Part shown: piece by piece, positions 22,235-33,315 of the stretch
Position numbering within the stretch: the stretch's first letter is position 1
How the letters are laid out: every line of letters starts with the position of its first letter
Translations under genes and position numbers: made by a program
Notes under the pieces: generated by a model
Databases searched by the model: none
What the model was told of the DNA's origin: nothing
The model's input: only the letters and a program-made list of their open reading frames with translations
Assembly: GCF_003589595.1 (NCBI RefSeq)
Contig: NW_020653945.1
Coordinates: 9,239,505 to 9,303,504 of the forward strand
Source of the DNA: Hyposmocoma kahamanoa
Lineage: Eukaryota > Arthropoda > Insecta > Lepidoptera > Cosmopterigidae
Direction of reading: 5' to 3'
DNA: 64,000 nt

Positions 22235-22472
22235 ATTAGACACCCTACAAAAAAATAATGATCCTGACAGTATTTTGACCACATATTTTATTCACGGTTT
22301 GGAATCGAATGTTAATGGCCGAAGGCCAAACGGCTATCGTTGGTTACGAACGCGAAATAATTACACCACCAAATATGGATGGATGTGTTGCTCCAATATT
22401 TTATATGTGGTTCTCTGTGTTGCCATTATCGGACTCGTTTATTTGCTCTATTTAACACAAATTGTACTTTAA
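22235..22472 (+). CDS. Candidate host terminal exon with C-terminal membrane helix
   Basis: An open frame follows an acceptor-like TTTACTTTATCGTAAAG ending at 22234 and runs to a TAA at 22470-22472, giving about 78 residues. It reads NNDPDSILTTYF, GRRPNGYRWLRTRNNY, then KYGWMCCSNILYVVLC and AIIGLVYLLYLTQIVL. The last 25 or so residues form one hydrophobic helix preceded by basic residues, as in a C-terminal membrane anchor. No family is recognised. Composition differs from nearby repeats and no repeat family covers it. It could be the last exon of a forward-strand gene, or chance. Confidence 0.4.
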
Positions 22473-22687
22473 ATGACGGGCAGTAGCAATTTTTGATTAC
22501 GTAGAGGTTTGTATGTTTTTCATGTGTTATGAAAAAGATATGAAAAAAGATAAAGCATCTAATAACGTTGTTCCCAATATTCCACGACTATATAGTTCAT
22601 GAGAAGGTCCCACAGCGTAACCGTAGTTGTCTGGTATAAGTAATTTGTACCCATTGTCGTCCTTATTAGATTTGTTTTGATGCTTTT

Positions 22688-23052
22688 ATGGTGAACTGTA
22701 TACGTTTTTACAATAAGATTCCGGAGCACATATTAACATTATTATTCCCTAAGATTAAAATTTACATTAAAATTATTTAAATTGAAAAGTATGTATTAGA
22801 TAAAGATGTAAGGAAAGAAATGTGTCTAAATTCCACAAAATTATTCATTCAAAGTGTATTCCATAGCATTTATATTTATTTGAAAAGAGCAATCGCCAGA
22901 GTTCCTTGTTCGTTCTTCTCAGGGAGGTTAGCGCAGTGAACGAGCAGTAGCAATGGTCTTATATACAAAAGAAGTAGCTTAAAAAAGGACGTTTTCATGT
23001 GTAAAAATTTTACCCAAGGAATAAATAATTATTTGATTTAGACTTTGACTTT
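22688..23052 (+). repeat. Jockey-like LINE 3' end
   Basis: Begins inside the end of the RT frame (GTGAACTGTATACGTTTTTAC, matching 5825 onward) and carries the 3' UTR with GAAAAGAGCAATCGCCAGAG and the tail TTTGATTTAGACTTTGACTT. Confidence 0.85.
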
Positions 23053-23054
23053 GC

Positions 23055-23310
23055 CTTAATGGTTTGATCTACCGCCTCCCAAGCAGAGGCCGTGGATTGG
23101 TGATTCGTGGCCGGGTTCGTTCGACCTCTGATTTGCTCAAAATTTATCTACGAAATTTAATTTGAAATGTACCATGAGCTTTTCTACGGGTAGGGGACGC
23201 CCGCATTGGGCCAGCGTAGCGGACAAAGTCCTAAAACCCTCTTCTGAGAAGTGGCCCGTGCCCGGCAGTTGGACGTATAAATAGGTTGATGACAGCGATG
23301 ATTATTTTGT
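23055..23310 (+). repeat. tRNA-derived SINE, family G
   Basis: Starts CCTTAATGGTTTGATCTACC with no gap after the LINE tail. Body words GCATTGGGCCAGCGTAGCGG and CCCGTGCCCGGCAGTTGGAC, ending GATGATTATT. The B-box is eroded. Confidence 0.85.
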
Positions 23311-23369
23311 TGTAGACGCTTTCTTCAGAACTGTAAAATTCATTCATAATTTCGACAAAAAAAGCAAAA

Positions 23370-23678
23370 AGCAGCAGTAGAGCTCCTTGTGAAAGAGTTC
23401 GTCCAGGGAAGTAGGTACTGCCATCTTACCTACTTCTGACGCCAAGCAGTAATGTTAGTATTACTGCGTTCCGGTTTTGAAGGGTAAGGATGCTGGTGAA
23501 ATTACAGACACATGGGACTTGTCAACATATGTCTCAGACTGACGGGAGCAGTAGCAGTGCCCCTCAGATCTTTGCAATTTAAAACTGTGAGTGCTACTGC
23601 CAATGTTATGGCCTGGCGTGTACCTTACCATGAGGCGCACGACTTGTTCGTCCCGTCAGTTAATACTACAAAAAAAAA
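23370..23678 (+). repeat. Family A copy, full length
   Basis: GCAGTAGAGCTCCTTGTGAA to CGTCCCGTCAGTTAATACTAC plus an A-run. Every landmark of the family is present. Confidence 0.9.
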
Positions 23679-23929
23679 ACGCAGTCGAAGTCGGAAAAAC
23701 AGCACTCCTTTTCATCAACTTCGTAATATAAACAAAAGTTACATGTATTATGTTATTATCTATTTATATTATGACTGTGTGTTTGTTAATAAAAAATCCT
23801 TCAATAAAATAATTTGTAAAACTTAATGTAGCGAAAAATTGGAATGTTTTCTTTGTAAAATTAAAAATAAGGTATTTAATTAATAACTATTGTAACTATA
23901 GTGAAAAAATAGGGTGGTTTGCATCAATA

Positions 23930-24098
23930 TTAGACATAACTGGTTGAAGACTGTACCACCTCAGTCAACCGTGACCATGGGACCTGTAAAGGGCCCGAAA
24001 CATCGGTTTGTTTGAAAAAACAAATATACGCGATTTTAATCCGGAAAAATAGTTTCATTTCCTATGTGTAACAATCGCGAAAACCTAAGAACTCGACA
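23930..24098 (+). repeat. Family D repeat, full length
   Basis: AGACATAACTGGTTGAAGAC, CAACCGTGACCATGGGACC, GTTTGTTTGAAAAAACAAAT and GTAACAATCGCGAAAACC in order. This is the clearest copy of the family. Confidence 0.8.
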
Positions 24099-24326
24099 GA
24101 GTCTTATTTAATTTAATATTCAAAGTTTATTGCAACACTAAGTATGAATAGTTCTAAAATTTTAACCTAACCTTGAACGTAACTTTATTCAAGACATTCT
24201 TTGTATATTTATTATGAATAAGTACTTCTTGAAACTAACCACATAAACGAATTTACAAAGAAATCAAACCGCAAACACCTCTAAAATTATAAAGTAAGTT
24301 GAATGTAAAGTGGGTAAGATTTACAG

Positions 24327-24468
24327 TCCTACAAAACCACAAGAGTGGGACATCGCCTCGAGATCAGCCAATATTTTACTTTCTAACCACAATGCCTTCA
24401 GGAGAGCTATAAAGTCTGCCTCTTATGAGGAGGGTGCGGCTACCGACCTATCTATTAGTTTGTATTAG
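24327..24468 (+). CDS. Candidate host terminal exon, unknown protein
   Basis: An acceptor-like GTAAGATTTACAG ends at 24326. The frame then reads PTKPQEWDIASRSANI, LLSNHNAFRRAIKSASYEEG and AATDLSISLY to a TAG at 24466-24468, 46 full codons after one split base. Codon composition is balanced (GAG, ATC, GCC, TCG) in contrast to the AT-rich flanks, and no repeat family overlaps. No protein family is recognised. Confidence 0.35.
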
Positions 24469-24469
24469 C

Positions 24470-25050
24470 TTTGAGAAGAAAGTGAAGTCAAACATTTGAA
24501 TGGTAGTAAATAATTTATTAAAATTCCATTTAATGATTAACTAATTTAAATTTAAAATTCATTGCCTAATACGGACCGAAGTTGTCGCGGATTCAAGACA
24601 TTTTCTAAACACTTTTCAATATGGTTTTTTGACGATGTTGTACTTCGCTGTCAAACAATAAATATCGATTAAAATCGAATCACTGGTAAAGATTAAACTA
24701 CGTATAAGTTTGCATTTTTGTGGAATGAATGCTTGAAATTACTCAATCTTGTGTAATTGTTTCTAAGTTGTTAATAATGTTACTATAACAACAATTGTAA
24801 CAATTATTGGTGTGTCTATAACAATTGATGTAAAATAAATAAATAATAAAATAAATATAGACTTAATATTTTCGTAAACTTTATAGTTTTCTATCCATGC
24901 AATATTGTTAATTGCTTGATTAAGTACAGTGTTCAGATCTTGAAATAAATTGTCAAAAGGGTCAATAGAAAACCGCCCAGTCCTAGCGTGCAAATTATAG
25001 GTAGCATCACAAATAATAAATACGTAAATTAATTAATTTATTCTTCAGTT
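24470..25050. other. AT-rich, nothing recognised
   Basis: A 76-codon reverse frame (24763-24993) is low complexity. No repeat match. Confidence 0.45.
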
Positions 25051-25054
25051 TAGT

Positions 25055-25285
25055 CTTCCTTGAACAGTTCGTTCAAGGAAGCACTGTCACCTTACCTGTT
25101 TCAGCCGTCAAGCAGTAATATGAGCATTACTAGGTTCCGATTTTGAAGGGTAAGGTTTCTGGTGAAATTTTAGGTAAATGGGACTTGTCAGCTTATGTCT
25201 CAGACCTTTCTGAGGTCAGAGTGATACTGCCACTGTCATGGACTACTAACTTATAACTTGTCCCGTCGCTTGATATCATAGCGAT
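25055..25285 (+). repeat. Family A copy, diverged
   Basis: GAACAGTTCGTTCAAGGAAG through TTGTCCCGTCGCTTGATATC. The middle is rearranged (CCTTTCTGAGGTCAGAG). Confidence 0.8.
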
Positions 25286-25289
25286 ACCT

Positions 25290-26425
25290 CCAATGAACAC
25301 TACGCCATTTTTGGACCTGTTCTGTTATTATTTTGTTTTGTTTGTGTTCTGTTTTTGTTTTATTTCTTTTTTCACAAAATTCGTTGTTTATTTTTTCGAA
25401 TTTTGTTTTTTATTTTTTATTCTTGGGGGACATAATATTAGTAAATAAATATTTATCGCTGTTTACAAAAATAACAGAAAATGATCATTGGAGATACCGG
25501 TATGAGAAGAAAAGACAAAATCTGTGTTTATATTGCCTATAAATAATTAGCACTTTTTAATAACCTTTCCACCGTGACAAGATAGAAAACTTGACAGCCC
25601 GTAACACAGTGTATTATTTATTAATAAATTGTACTAAGAAACACCCGTTTAGATATTTACTTTTATTATGGGGATATAATTTTTTTTCGAAAGGTTCTGA
25701 ACTTTAAGAAAAATGTTTTGTATTTCCCGAAATACGTGAAACTTCCCTTTGAAATAAATACAAGTTGACTGTCTATTTAAACTTTATTAAATGTGAAAGT
25801 CGTAAATCCTTAAGCGCACAAAAAAGGTGAAAAACTATTTTGTTAATTTTAAAAGTACATTTATATAAAATTAACCGTACTATATTATTGTATCTATCGC
25901 ATAAAGAAAAAGTAAACGTTTATCTCGTAAGATCTCGGAGATACCGCGTTTCTAAGGTTTTTTTAGATTTCTATGGAAATAGGATTCTCACAAAATGTAT
26001 AAATTTTTACCCAACTACGTGAATCAATGGCGGGTTATGCGTTAAAACAAGAATAATAATATATTTATTTTAAATATGAATAGCCTTGTACGTGGTAATA
26101 AACACAAAGTTGTGAACTTATTTTAGTGTTAGTAAATATAATATTTTATTCCTACGTGTGGGAGCTTTGATAGCCCACAACAATTCAAATTTATTTACGA
26201 GGTTAACATAGTCCGTATGGTACATTAATTGAATTTTTACATTTTTAAGTTACGTTAGTTAAATTTAATATCAAGTGTAAAGTGAAATAAATTAAATTGA
26301 AGTAATTATGTCAACAATAATTTAAAACAATTTACGTTACATAGTATTGGCATATTTTGTTATAATATTCACGTATGTGCTTTACGTTGTATGAATAAAG
26401 ATAAATTATCCTGGCAAATGCTGAA
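25290..26425. other. AT-rich, nothing recognised
   Basis: Includes a TTTTG-rich low-complexity stretch at 25328-25435. No supported gene. Confidence 0.45.
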
Positions 26426-26428
26426 AGC

Positions 26429-26717
26429 TTATACATTTTCCTCATTATCGGATTGCCGAATGATTTCGTCTGTTGCTAGCTTGATATCAGCAGTTTCAAT
26501 ACTAATGTCTTCTGATGGGTAATGATGGTAACGAACATTTTCCGTGGTCACTCTTAGACGGCGAAGAACTTTACCAGGTATAGGTTGAGATTTTTTATAT
26601 TTGTGACGTGTACTAAGTGTCACAGAGAATAAATAAAGATCAGACGATTCTAGTGTACGGTGAAAAACGTCTGTGATGGTCGTTTTCCGATCCAACTTTC
26701 GTGTATGGTGCTCTCGA
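26429..26717 (-). CDS. Reverse-strand ORF, possible last exon of unknown gene
   Basis: Reading from an acceptor-like TTTTGACGTTAAG on the reverse strand, the frame is open for about 95 codons and ends ...ATDEIIRQSDNEENV. It contains the basic stretch RHKYKKSQPIPGKVLRRLR and an acidic tail, is not low complexity, and has no repeat homology in the window. No family is recognised and the start is unknown. Confidence 0.3.
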
Positions 26718-26791
26718 TCTTAACGTCAAAACTTGTTCCATGATTCACCGGCTTGTTCCGATAACGTACCTATAAATAATGTGCTACACTC

Positions 26792-27258
26792 AATGAATAT
26801 AAAATATTGCACTTTGCAGACAGGATAACTATTCAGTAACAACCCTAACCCAAAATTTAAAAATTCAATATTTCTGGTCTCTTGTGTTTGTCGCGTCTGG
26901 AATTTTTTAATGGTAGTACTTATTACTGCAATTAACAAATCTGCGTTGAAAAAACATGGTAATATGTACAGTCTTCAGAAAAAATGCATTAAACTATGGA
27001 AAAAAATTAAAAGTGCTCTAGGATAGTTTGATATTTTTTTAATTTTCGGACTTGTTGGCGCTTTTAGTAATTTTCTATCATAACATGAAATATTTAATGA
27101 AAAATCATTTACAGGAAAGGAGATAATCTGATTTATTCGATTCTGATCTTTATAGATTTTTCTCGATTTTTTTACATTTCTCTAAAACTATGGTAGATAT
27201 AGTCAGGAGAGTTTAATTAAGAGCTTTGTTTGATTATTACACAAAACGAGGATGTATA
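26792..27258 (+). repeat. Direct duplication, copy 1
   Basis: Matches 27846-28305 almost throughout, for example TTGCACTTTGCAGACAGGAT, AAAATTTAAAAATTCAATAT and AATCATTTACAGGAAAGGA. It is non-coding and AT-rich. Confidence 0.85.
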
Positions 27259-27259
27259 T

Positions 27260-27845
27260 CTATCTCCCTCGCACCTTTAGCTTATTTTACAGTTATCTCT
27301 TTCTATCTAACGGTGCATTGGCTGGGGTTCAAAATTGTTAAAAGCTTTATAACGTTTATTTTCCTTCAATTTTATACTTAACTTCGTAAGTTCGTCAAAA
27401 CTCGGTACCCGATACAAAAGCGCATTCCATGTTAGCAAGGTACCAAGTTGAAAGTACAATATGTATCCAATTTTCTGACCTTTGATCAAGGGTCATATAC
27501 GGCTCACCCCAGAAATAGGCAAGCACTCAGGTTTCACGCCCAAATTAGGGGTAAAAAATATTTACTTTTAAATACTTGCTAAGTTTTGTTCAAATTTAAC
27601 GATATTGTTATAAAATGCTTCTATCCACCAAAATTACCTAAAGACACCAGAAATCACGGCTATTTGGAAGTTGTACTCTACTGTTTTAAATCAGATCATA
27701 TTTACAAGTTTTTGGAATGCCAATGTCCGAAAAATGGCCTCTGTAATATACTGTGCCACTTTATAATCTGACGGTACGTTCACTTCCGCTGTATCACCAG
27801 TCCTCTCGAAGAAAATAAAATTAAGAAGTGAGTAAAGTAACACAT
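27260..27845. other. Spacer between the direct repeats; weak exon-like pieces
   Basis: A short reverse frame at 27307-27489 includes YILYFQLGTLLTWNALL, faintly like the first membrane segment of equilibrative nucleoside transporters (LGxGTLLPWN). The conserved Pro is missing and no second motif is seen. Confidence 0.2.
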
Positions 27846-28305
27846 GAATATATAATATTGCGCTTTGCAGACAGAATAAATGTTCAGTGACAACCCTAAC
27901 ACAAAATTTAAAAATTCAATATTTCTGAACTCCTCTGTTTGTTGCATCTGGTTTTTTTGTGGTAGTACTTATTATTATAATTAACATATCCGAGTTGAAA
28001 AAAAATGGTAATATGTAGAAATTTTTCAGAAAAAAACGAAATAATAGAAAAAAGTTAATTGTGGTCTAGGAAAGCTGGATATTTTTTTTAGTTTTTAGAT
28101 TTATTGGTGCTTTTAGTAGTTTTCTATCATATTATGAAATATTTAAAGAAAAATCATTTACAGGAAAGGAAATAATCTGATTTTGTGGGATTTTCTCGAT
28201 TTTCTAAGTTTCTCTAAAATAGGATAGATACAGTGTGGATAGTTTTATTACGAACTTTGTTTGAATATTATCTTTCTAAAAAACACATCAAACGAGGATG
28301 TTTGG
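27846..28305 (+). repeat. Direct duplication, copy 2
   Basis: Shares TTGCGCTTTGCAGACAGAAT and AATCATTTACAGGAAAGGA with copy 1. Scattered substitutions and indels indicate an old duplication, not an assembly artefact. Confidence 0.85.
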
Positions 28306-28679
28306 AACTAGGGTAAAATAACACACTGTGCGTAATGGCCTTTGATTTAGGTAAAGAGTACATGCGGCTTCTTAAACAAGCAGCAAGTATCAGCTATTAT
28401 TCGATTAGATACTATTGTTTTAGTCGTCTGTCTGAGTTCAAGGCGAGACGTGGTCAATTAGACACCGGATGAGGTAAGGTATTTTTTTTTGTTAACACTT
28501 ATCTTAACAAAACGGTCCTCGTTGGCCTTAGGAAGAGGTCATTTAGTATTTGAATAGAAAATCTAAGTATCCGTATAGCCGCTTAGGTAAACAGAGAATA
28601 GTTATGTGTATTGTCTTATTTTATATAATTCATTATTGTGGTTATACAGGTAAGGTACAATAAAAGCTTAAATACTAGG

Positions 28680-28800
28680 AAGTAAAACTATGATTTTTAA
28701 ATTATATGAATAAAATTGGGTCCCCGCGGCAAGGTGCCCAAGATGCTGGCAGAGTTCCCCCTTTGTAAGGCTATGCTAATGCGTTGGGCAAGGTACTGAA
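28680..28800 (+). repeat. Family O repeat
   Basis: Contains TTGGGTCCCCGCGGCAAGG, TGCCCAAGATGCTGGCAG and GTTCCCCCTTTGTAAGGC. The reverse complement of 59360-59445 is the same sequence. It may be a LINE 3' end. Confidence 0.65.
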
Positions 28801-28914
28801 AGTATATTGAGAAAGAAAAACGCCTTGAATTGGACAAAGGCAAAATCAACCATTAAATTAATTGCTCCTTATAATAAAATTTACGCGCTATTTATAAAAA
28901 TGAATATTCATGCG

Positions 28915-29107
28915 TGAACAGCCACTCTTAGAGGTGGATGATTTTCTTCAAAATTAAATGGGACCACTGCGGAGGTACCCTCTTTCCAACAAAAAAAGAA
29001 TCATGAAAATCGGTTCCCAAACACTGTAGTTATCGCGTAACATGCATACAAAAAAAACATACAGTCGAAGTGAGAACCTCCTCTTTTTTTTGAAGTCGGT
29101 TAAAAAA
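28915..29107 (+). repeat. Family C repeat, 3' two thirds
   Basis: CACTCTTAGAGGTGGATG to GAAGTCGGTTAAAAAAGG, including CAACAAAAAAAGAATCATG. Confidence 0.8.
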
Positions 29108-29402
29108 GGATCCAGGCACTTTCGAGATACGGCAGTTTGAAGTTTAAAAGTGTTTCTCACTCTTGTTTTATTTTCAAAACTTGTAATGTCAAGTAACTTC
29201 AGACATATTTATTTATGTTGTTTTTTTTTTTGCTGATCTAAAAGTTTAGGACCCGTTTGGTACATGTAACTTATTTTTTGATAATTTTGTAGATTGGATC
29301 CTTTTTGCTTAACTACGTCCCATTATTTACTTATTTATTTAAAATTGTTGACCAACCATACAATACAGATACATATAAAACCAACCGTTTAGCCAGTATT
29401 TT

Positions 29403-29698
29403 TTTAATAATACCAAGTGACGGGAGGAACAAGTCGTGCGCCTGGTGGTAAGCGACACGCCTGTCCGTCCAGTTGCCGTGGCACTCAGAGCTTTAAATCA
29501 CAAAGATTTGAGGGGCATTACCTCTACGCCTGTCACCCTGAGACATAAGTTGACAAGTCCGATGTGTCTGTAATATCACCAGCAACCTCGCTTGTCAAAA
29601 CTGGAACGTAGTAATGCTCTCATTATGCTTGGCGGCAGAAATAGGAAAGGTGGCAGTACTTCCGAACTCTTTTACAAGTAGCTCTAATGCTACGAATA
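29403..29698 (-). repeat. Family A copy, full length
   Basis: Starts TTTTTAATAATACCAAGTG, then GACGGGAGGAACAAGTCGTG, to AGTAGCTCTAATGCTACG. Confidence 0.88.
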
Positions 29699-29699
29699 A

Positions 29700-30660
29700 C
29701 TTTATAAAGTAAAATTTGGAAGGTATAACTAAAGCTGCGAATTTGTCACTGTATATGTAATGTATATCAAGGTCACAATTTTGGTCAAACTATTTGTTAT
29801 TCTCAGTTCAACTGCAAAATGTCTGTAATCAAGCAACCGAGCGATATTCAAGATGTTTTAAGTTATGAGGATCATGTCTGCAGACTTGATAGAGTGATAC
29901 CTCTATCTAGTATACCAGATAATAGGAGGACAGATGGCTGCATAATAACCTACATATAATACTATCTTCTGAAGACCGAGCAAAGTGGAAAGATATTCAA
30001 AAGAGTTGCGATCCTCAGAATTGAGAAATCAATATACAATAAACTATATTGTTGATTAGAATATTGAGCTACTTATGACCAGGTTGCTGCTGAGAATAAT
30101 TGCTCATGCTCTTAAGAAAACTTCACTTCGACAAATAGGTACTTGCATATAACGTGTAAACTAATCGTGACCTTTCAAACTTCCTGGTAAATAAATTGAA
30201 ACTAACGAGATACCATATGAAGGTAAGTATTTATGTAAACCAGATATTTAGCTACATAATAGGGAAGGGAAGACCATCTGAATCGACTTCCCGATCATGA
30301 AGATTGTGCAATACGTTTTCTATTACATTACGTGTCTTCCTGGCCGCCCGGTCCCGGAACACTCGACCTACGTACAGACATATCTCTGTACTTACTAACA
30401 TAAAATGACCTCCGACATATTATTTATATATAAACTTCAAAACCATGTCACCACCATTTTAGACATTATTATTGATAAAAGGCTTCGCAAAATAACGTTT
30501 TTGTCATGTCGCCGCGCATGATAGTTGGGGTGGCAACAACAACCCAATTTACACAGACACAATACTACTCATCTATAATCGCTTTCCCAACACCTAAGTA
30601 AAGAAGGGATAGGTGAACGGGAATACCACATCTTAGGCAAAAAATTGGTTCAAAATCCTT
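29700..30660. other. Mostly unique, nothing firm
   Basis: A 48-codon frame from ATG 29819 (MSVIKQPSDIQDVLSYEDH...) ends at 29963-29965 and has no recognised motif. GC-richer pieces at 30330-30365 (CTTCCTGGCCGCCCGGTCC) are unexplained. Confidence 0.35.
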
Positions 30661-30664
30661 GTTT

Positions 30665-30834
30665 ATATTTGATTTTAAAATCGGGACGTGTTGCAACATC
30701 CATGTTCCCGAAGGGACTCCTATATATGGGGTGGTGGTCCCTTAGAGACCATGGACGTTACGTGTCGTGTAACGTTGAGATAAATAAAATTGATTTATAC
30801 ACGATTAAGTCCCAATTTTAAGATCAAATAATAT
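30665..30834. mobile_element. Short TIR element (MITE), family L
   Basis: The left arm TATTTGATTTTAAAATCGGG (about 30668) is complementary to the right arm CCCAATTTTAAGATCAAATA (about 30812-30831) with two mismatches. The interior has GGACCATGGACG-like and GTTACGTGTCGTGTAACG palindromic words. Confidence 0.75.
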
Positions 30835-31267
30835 GTGAAAAATCTCGAAAATTTCTGTATTTGGAAACAGTAGTGACTATATAACTCAAAAAAGCAATGG
30901 GCATATTACCAATTGTCAGATATCACACTTTAATGGACATAAAGTGATAAACTAATACGCCTCAAACTTATTCTATTTATATCTGCATCACGCCCAAGAC
31001 CATTCAATTATATTAGAGAAAATTGTTTTGTTGTTGCTTCAGAACTATATTGGTGTTAGAAATTTTCAAGTACAGAACGAACAAGTTCAAACTCTTCATT
31101 AGATCAGATAAGCAGTAATATAGAAATATACTGGGTGTAATCGTTAAGTGTGCCCAGGCGATTAATCCAGGGACATATTAAAACCATTAAACTGATATCG
31201 AAAGTACGTAGTTATATATAGTACGTAGTTATCTAACGAGTATTTACGTCTTTAAAATGAAACTAGA

Positions 31268-31506
31268 GTATCCAAAATTTTAATGTTAAACGCCCCATAC
31301 ATTTAATAAATGCCATTCGTTGTAGCTTTATTTGACGTTCTTTAAGAGGTAACAATAAGTTTACAGGTAACGAAATCGCTATAAATAAAGTAATAAATCA
31401 AAAATGTTAAGTAACTAGATACAAAATTTTGTTGTTCGAAATTAAAGCCTCTCTACGAATGTCATGTTAAAGATGTGGGAGCATTAAACGTTAAAATTTT
31501 GGACGT
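31268..31506. repeat. Inverted-repeat pair, MITE-like
   Basis: CCAAAATTTTAATGTTAAACG at about 31271 pairs with the complement of CGTTAAAATTTTGG at about 31490-31503. Upstream, ACTGGGTGTAATCGTTAAGT at 31131 may be the true outer end of a larger element. Confidence 0.5.
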
Positions 31507-31534
31507 TTCTAATCTTATTTTTTTAAATATACAG

Positions 31535-31790
31535 GTGTCATTGCGCAAAGAAATGGCGATGGGAGGGTTACATAAGCCACAGGAGCGATGACCGCTGTAG
31601 GTGAAGAGTGCTGGAGACCGAGGACCGGTACCTGAAGCGTCAGCTGCCAGAGGCTAGATGGACCGACGATATAGTCAAAGTAACCAAAAAAAACCTGGTT
31701 GCGAATAAGTTAAGATCGAAGAGAATGGCGTGATAATGTCCTACACTCAGCAGTGAGCGACTAAAGGCTAAAGAAGAAAAAGAATATTCT
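31535..31790 (+). pseudogene. RTE-like LINE RT C-terminal remnant
   Basis: In one frame, allowing stops and shifts, the sequence reads KWRWEGYISHRSDDRCR, then RVLETEDRYLKRQLPEARW and TDDIVKVTKKNL. This is the C-terminal pattern of lepidopteran RTE-type LINEs (WRWAGH...RW...RWTDDIVKV). The GCTAAAGAAGAAAAAGAATA end is consistent with a degenerate 3' tail. Confidence 0.65.
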
Positions 31791-31794
31791 AGAA

Positions 31795-32284
31795 AGGTAT
31801 TTTTTTGTTCACTGATACAAATATTCACTCTCTTTAATCTTTTTTTATTAAAATATAGGAGCAGCAATTTTTTTTCGCCCCTTGTGACTAAAGTAACATC
31901 TTGTGTAGGTTAGTTAGCCTTGTCTAAAACATCCTTCATGACGTGAAATAATAAATAATTGTACATGCGCAAATTAAACATCCTAATGAGGTTAACTTTG
32001 TCAGTACATAACAATTAGATATGGCGCTTGTGAAGTGTGTAGGCAATGACTAATAAACTAACGTGTTGAAATAGGGACACTAAATAAATAAATTTAGAAT
32101 GTTAAAATTTTTTGACTTTCACAAATATCACGTAAAGTGTACCACAGACAGCTTCTGTATAATAACTTGGTAGAGCAAACTAATAGCTGTACGTAAAGAC
32201 TGAAAATCAACAATGCTGAAGTTTCCGTTCGTTTTGTCCACAGTACCTAATTTTATTCTGTTACGGTTTGTTTGAATCAAGGTT
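31795..32284. other. AT-rich, nothing recognised
   Basis: No frame, repeat match or terminal repeat seen. Confidence 0.45.
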
Positions 32285-33167
32285 TTAGAGCGGTTACACA
32301 AGGCGACATTTAGCAGCGATGGTGTAGCTAATCGTCTACCTAAAGCCCATTTAGATGGAGAGAGTTTCTTGTCTCGAAGATACGATTATCGAAAGAATAT
32401 AAAAAACTTTCCTCGTCTAAACATTAGGATTTAGATAGGATTACGATTATAGTCCTTCCACGTGCGCGATAATCGCCTCGCGTCGCTTTGAATACTGAAC
32501 GTCTCCATGTAAAAACTTAATAGCAAAAATCGTATTTCGAGTTTTTGTGCCAGCCAGTCGCTACTATGAGTGCAGTACGTGAGGGTGTTTTGATTATCAC
32601 TGGATTTCTAAAACAATAATTAATGAAACGAAAACGAAAAAAATGTTGGTTTAAAAAATGTTACAAAATTAAAAAAGTAATATTATAAAATATTATAAAA
32701 AATATATTTCTGTAAACTTCAATGAGCTTAATATTATCAGCAGTTCCAAATTTGAATGATTTTTGCGTCATTTTGATATATCCATAGTCAATACGGCAGT
32801 AAACACTGAACTCGAATGGTAATTCTCACACTCAAAATGGTACGAAACGATTTGGACGATAATCGTATGAACTTGAAAAAATGTCATACGTCGAGTTAAG
32901 ACAAGTCGAGAACGCGTAGACTAGAATATCCTTGCTAGTAGTTTCTCTGTGTAAACAATCGAAGAGGCGATTAAGTTTCTTGCGAATCTCGTATAACATA
33001 ATCGTACGCGAGATTTTAGTTCTTGCCTGTACGTAAACATTTTGATACGATAATCTTATGGCGATTATTGCTTGCGATAATCTCATACGATTTTTCGTCA
33101 CGAAGCGTGCGATAAGCTCTCTCCATCTCAATGGACGACTCACATGGACGACTTTAAGCAGCGATAC

Positions 33168-33250
33168 AAATACGACGCGTTTGTATCGATGCAATCGCGC
33201 GTTTGTATCGACGCAATCGCGCGTTTCTATCGATGCAGTCGCGCCTTAAA
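33168..33250 (+). repeat. Tandem repeat, about 22-bp unit, in the right arm
   Basis: TTGTATCGATGCAATCGCGCG repeats three to four times with small changes. It is present only in the right arm of the TIR element. Confidence 0.8.
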
Positions 33251-33252
33251 TC

Positions 33253-33283
33253 GTAAATGCGCGTTTCACGAACGCGCATTTAC
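33253..33283. repeat. Perfect 13-bp inverted repeat (hairpin)
   Basis: GTAAATGCGCGTT (33253-33265), loop TCACG, AACGCGCATTTAC (33271-33283). Confidence 0.95.
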
Positions 33284-33315
33284 ATACCAGCTAAAGTCGC
33301 CGTGTGTAACCACTG

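Larger units (their letters stand above)
32286..33315. mobile_element. hAT-like TIR element, about 1 kb, with internal tandem repeats
   Basis: Left end GGTTACACAAGGCGACATTT (about 32292) matches the complement of the right end (GGTTACACACGGCGACTTTA, reading in from 33311). The outer right bases CAGTG fit hAT termini. Subterminal GATGGAGAGAG words occur in both arms (left about 32355, right complement about 33125). No transposase frame is found. A target duplication could not be fixed, so the insertion is old. Confidence 0.75.

Noticed and set aside
27307..27489. Equilibrative nucleoside transporter exon
   Set aside because: Only one faint motif (LGTLLTWN) with the conserved Pro missing, no supported splice sites and no second domain.
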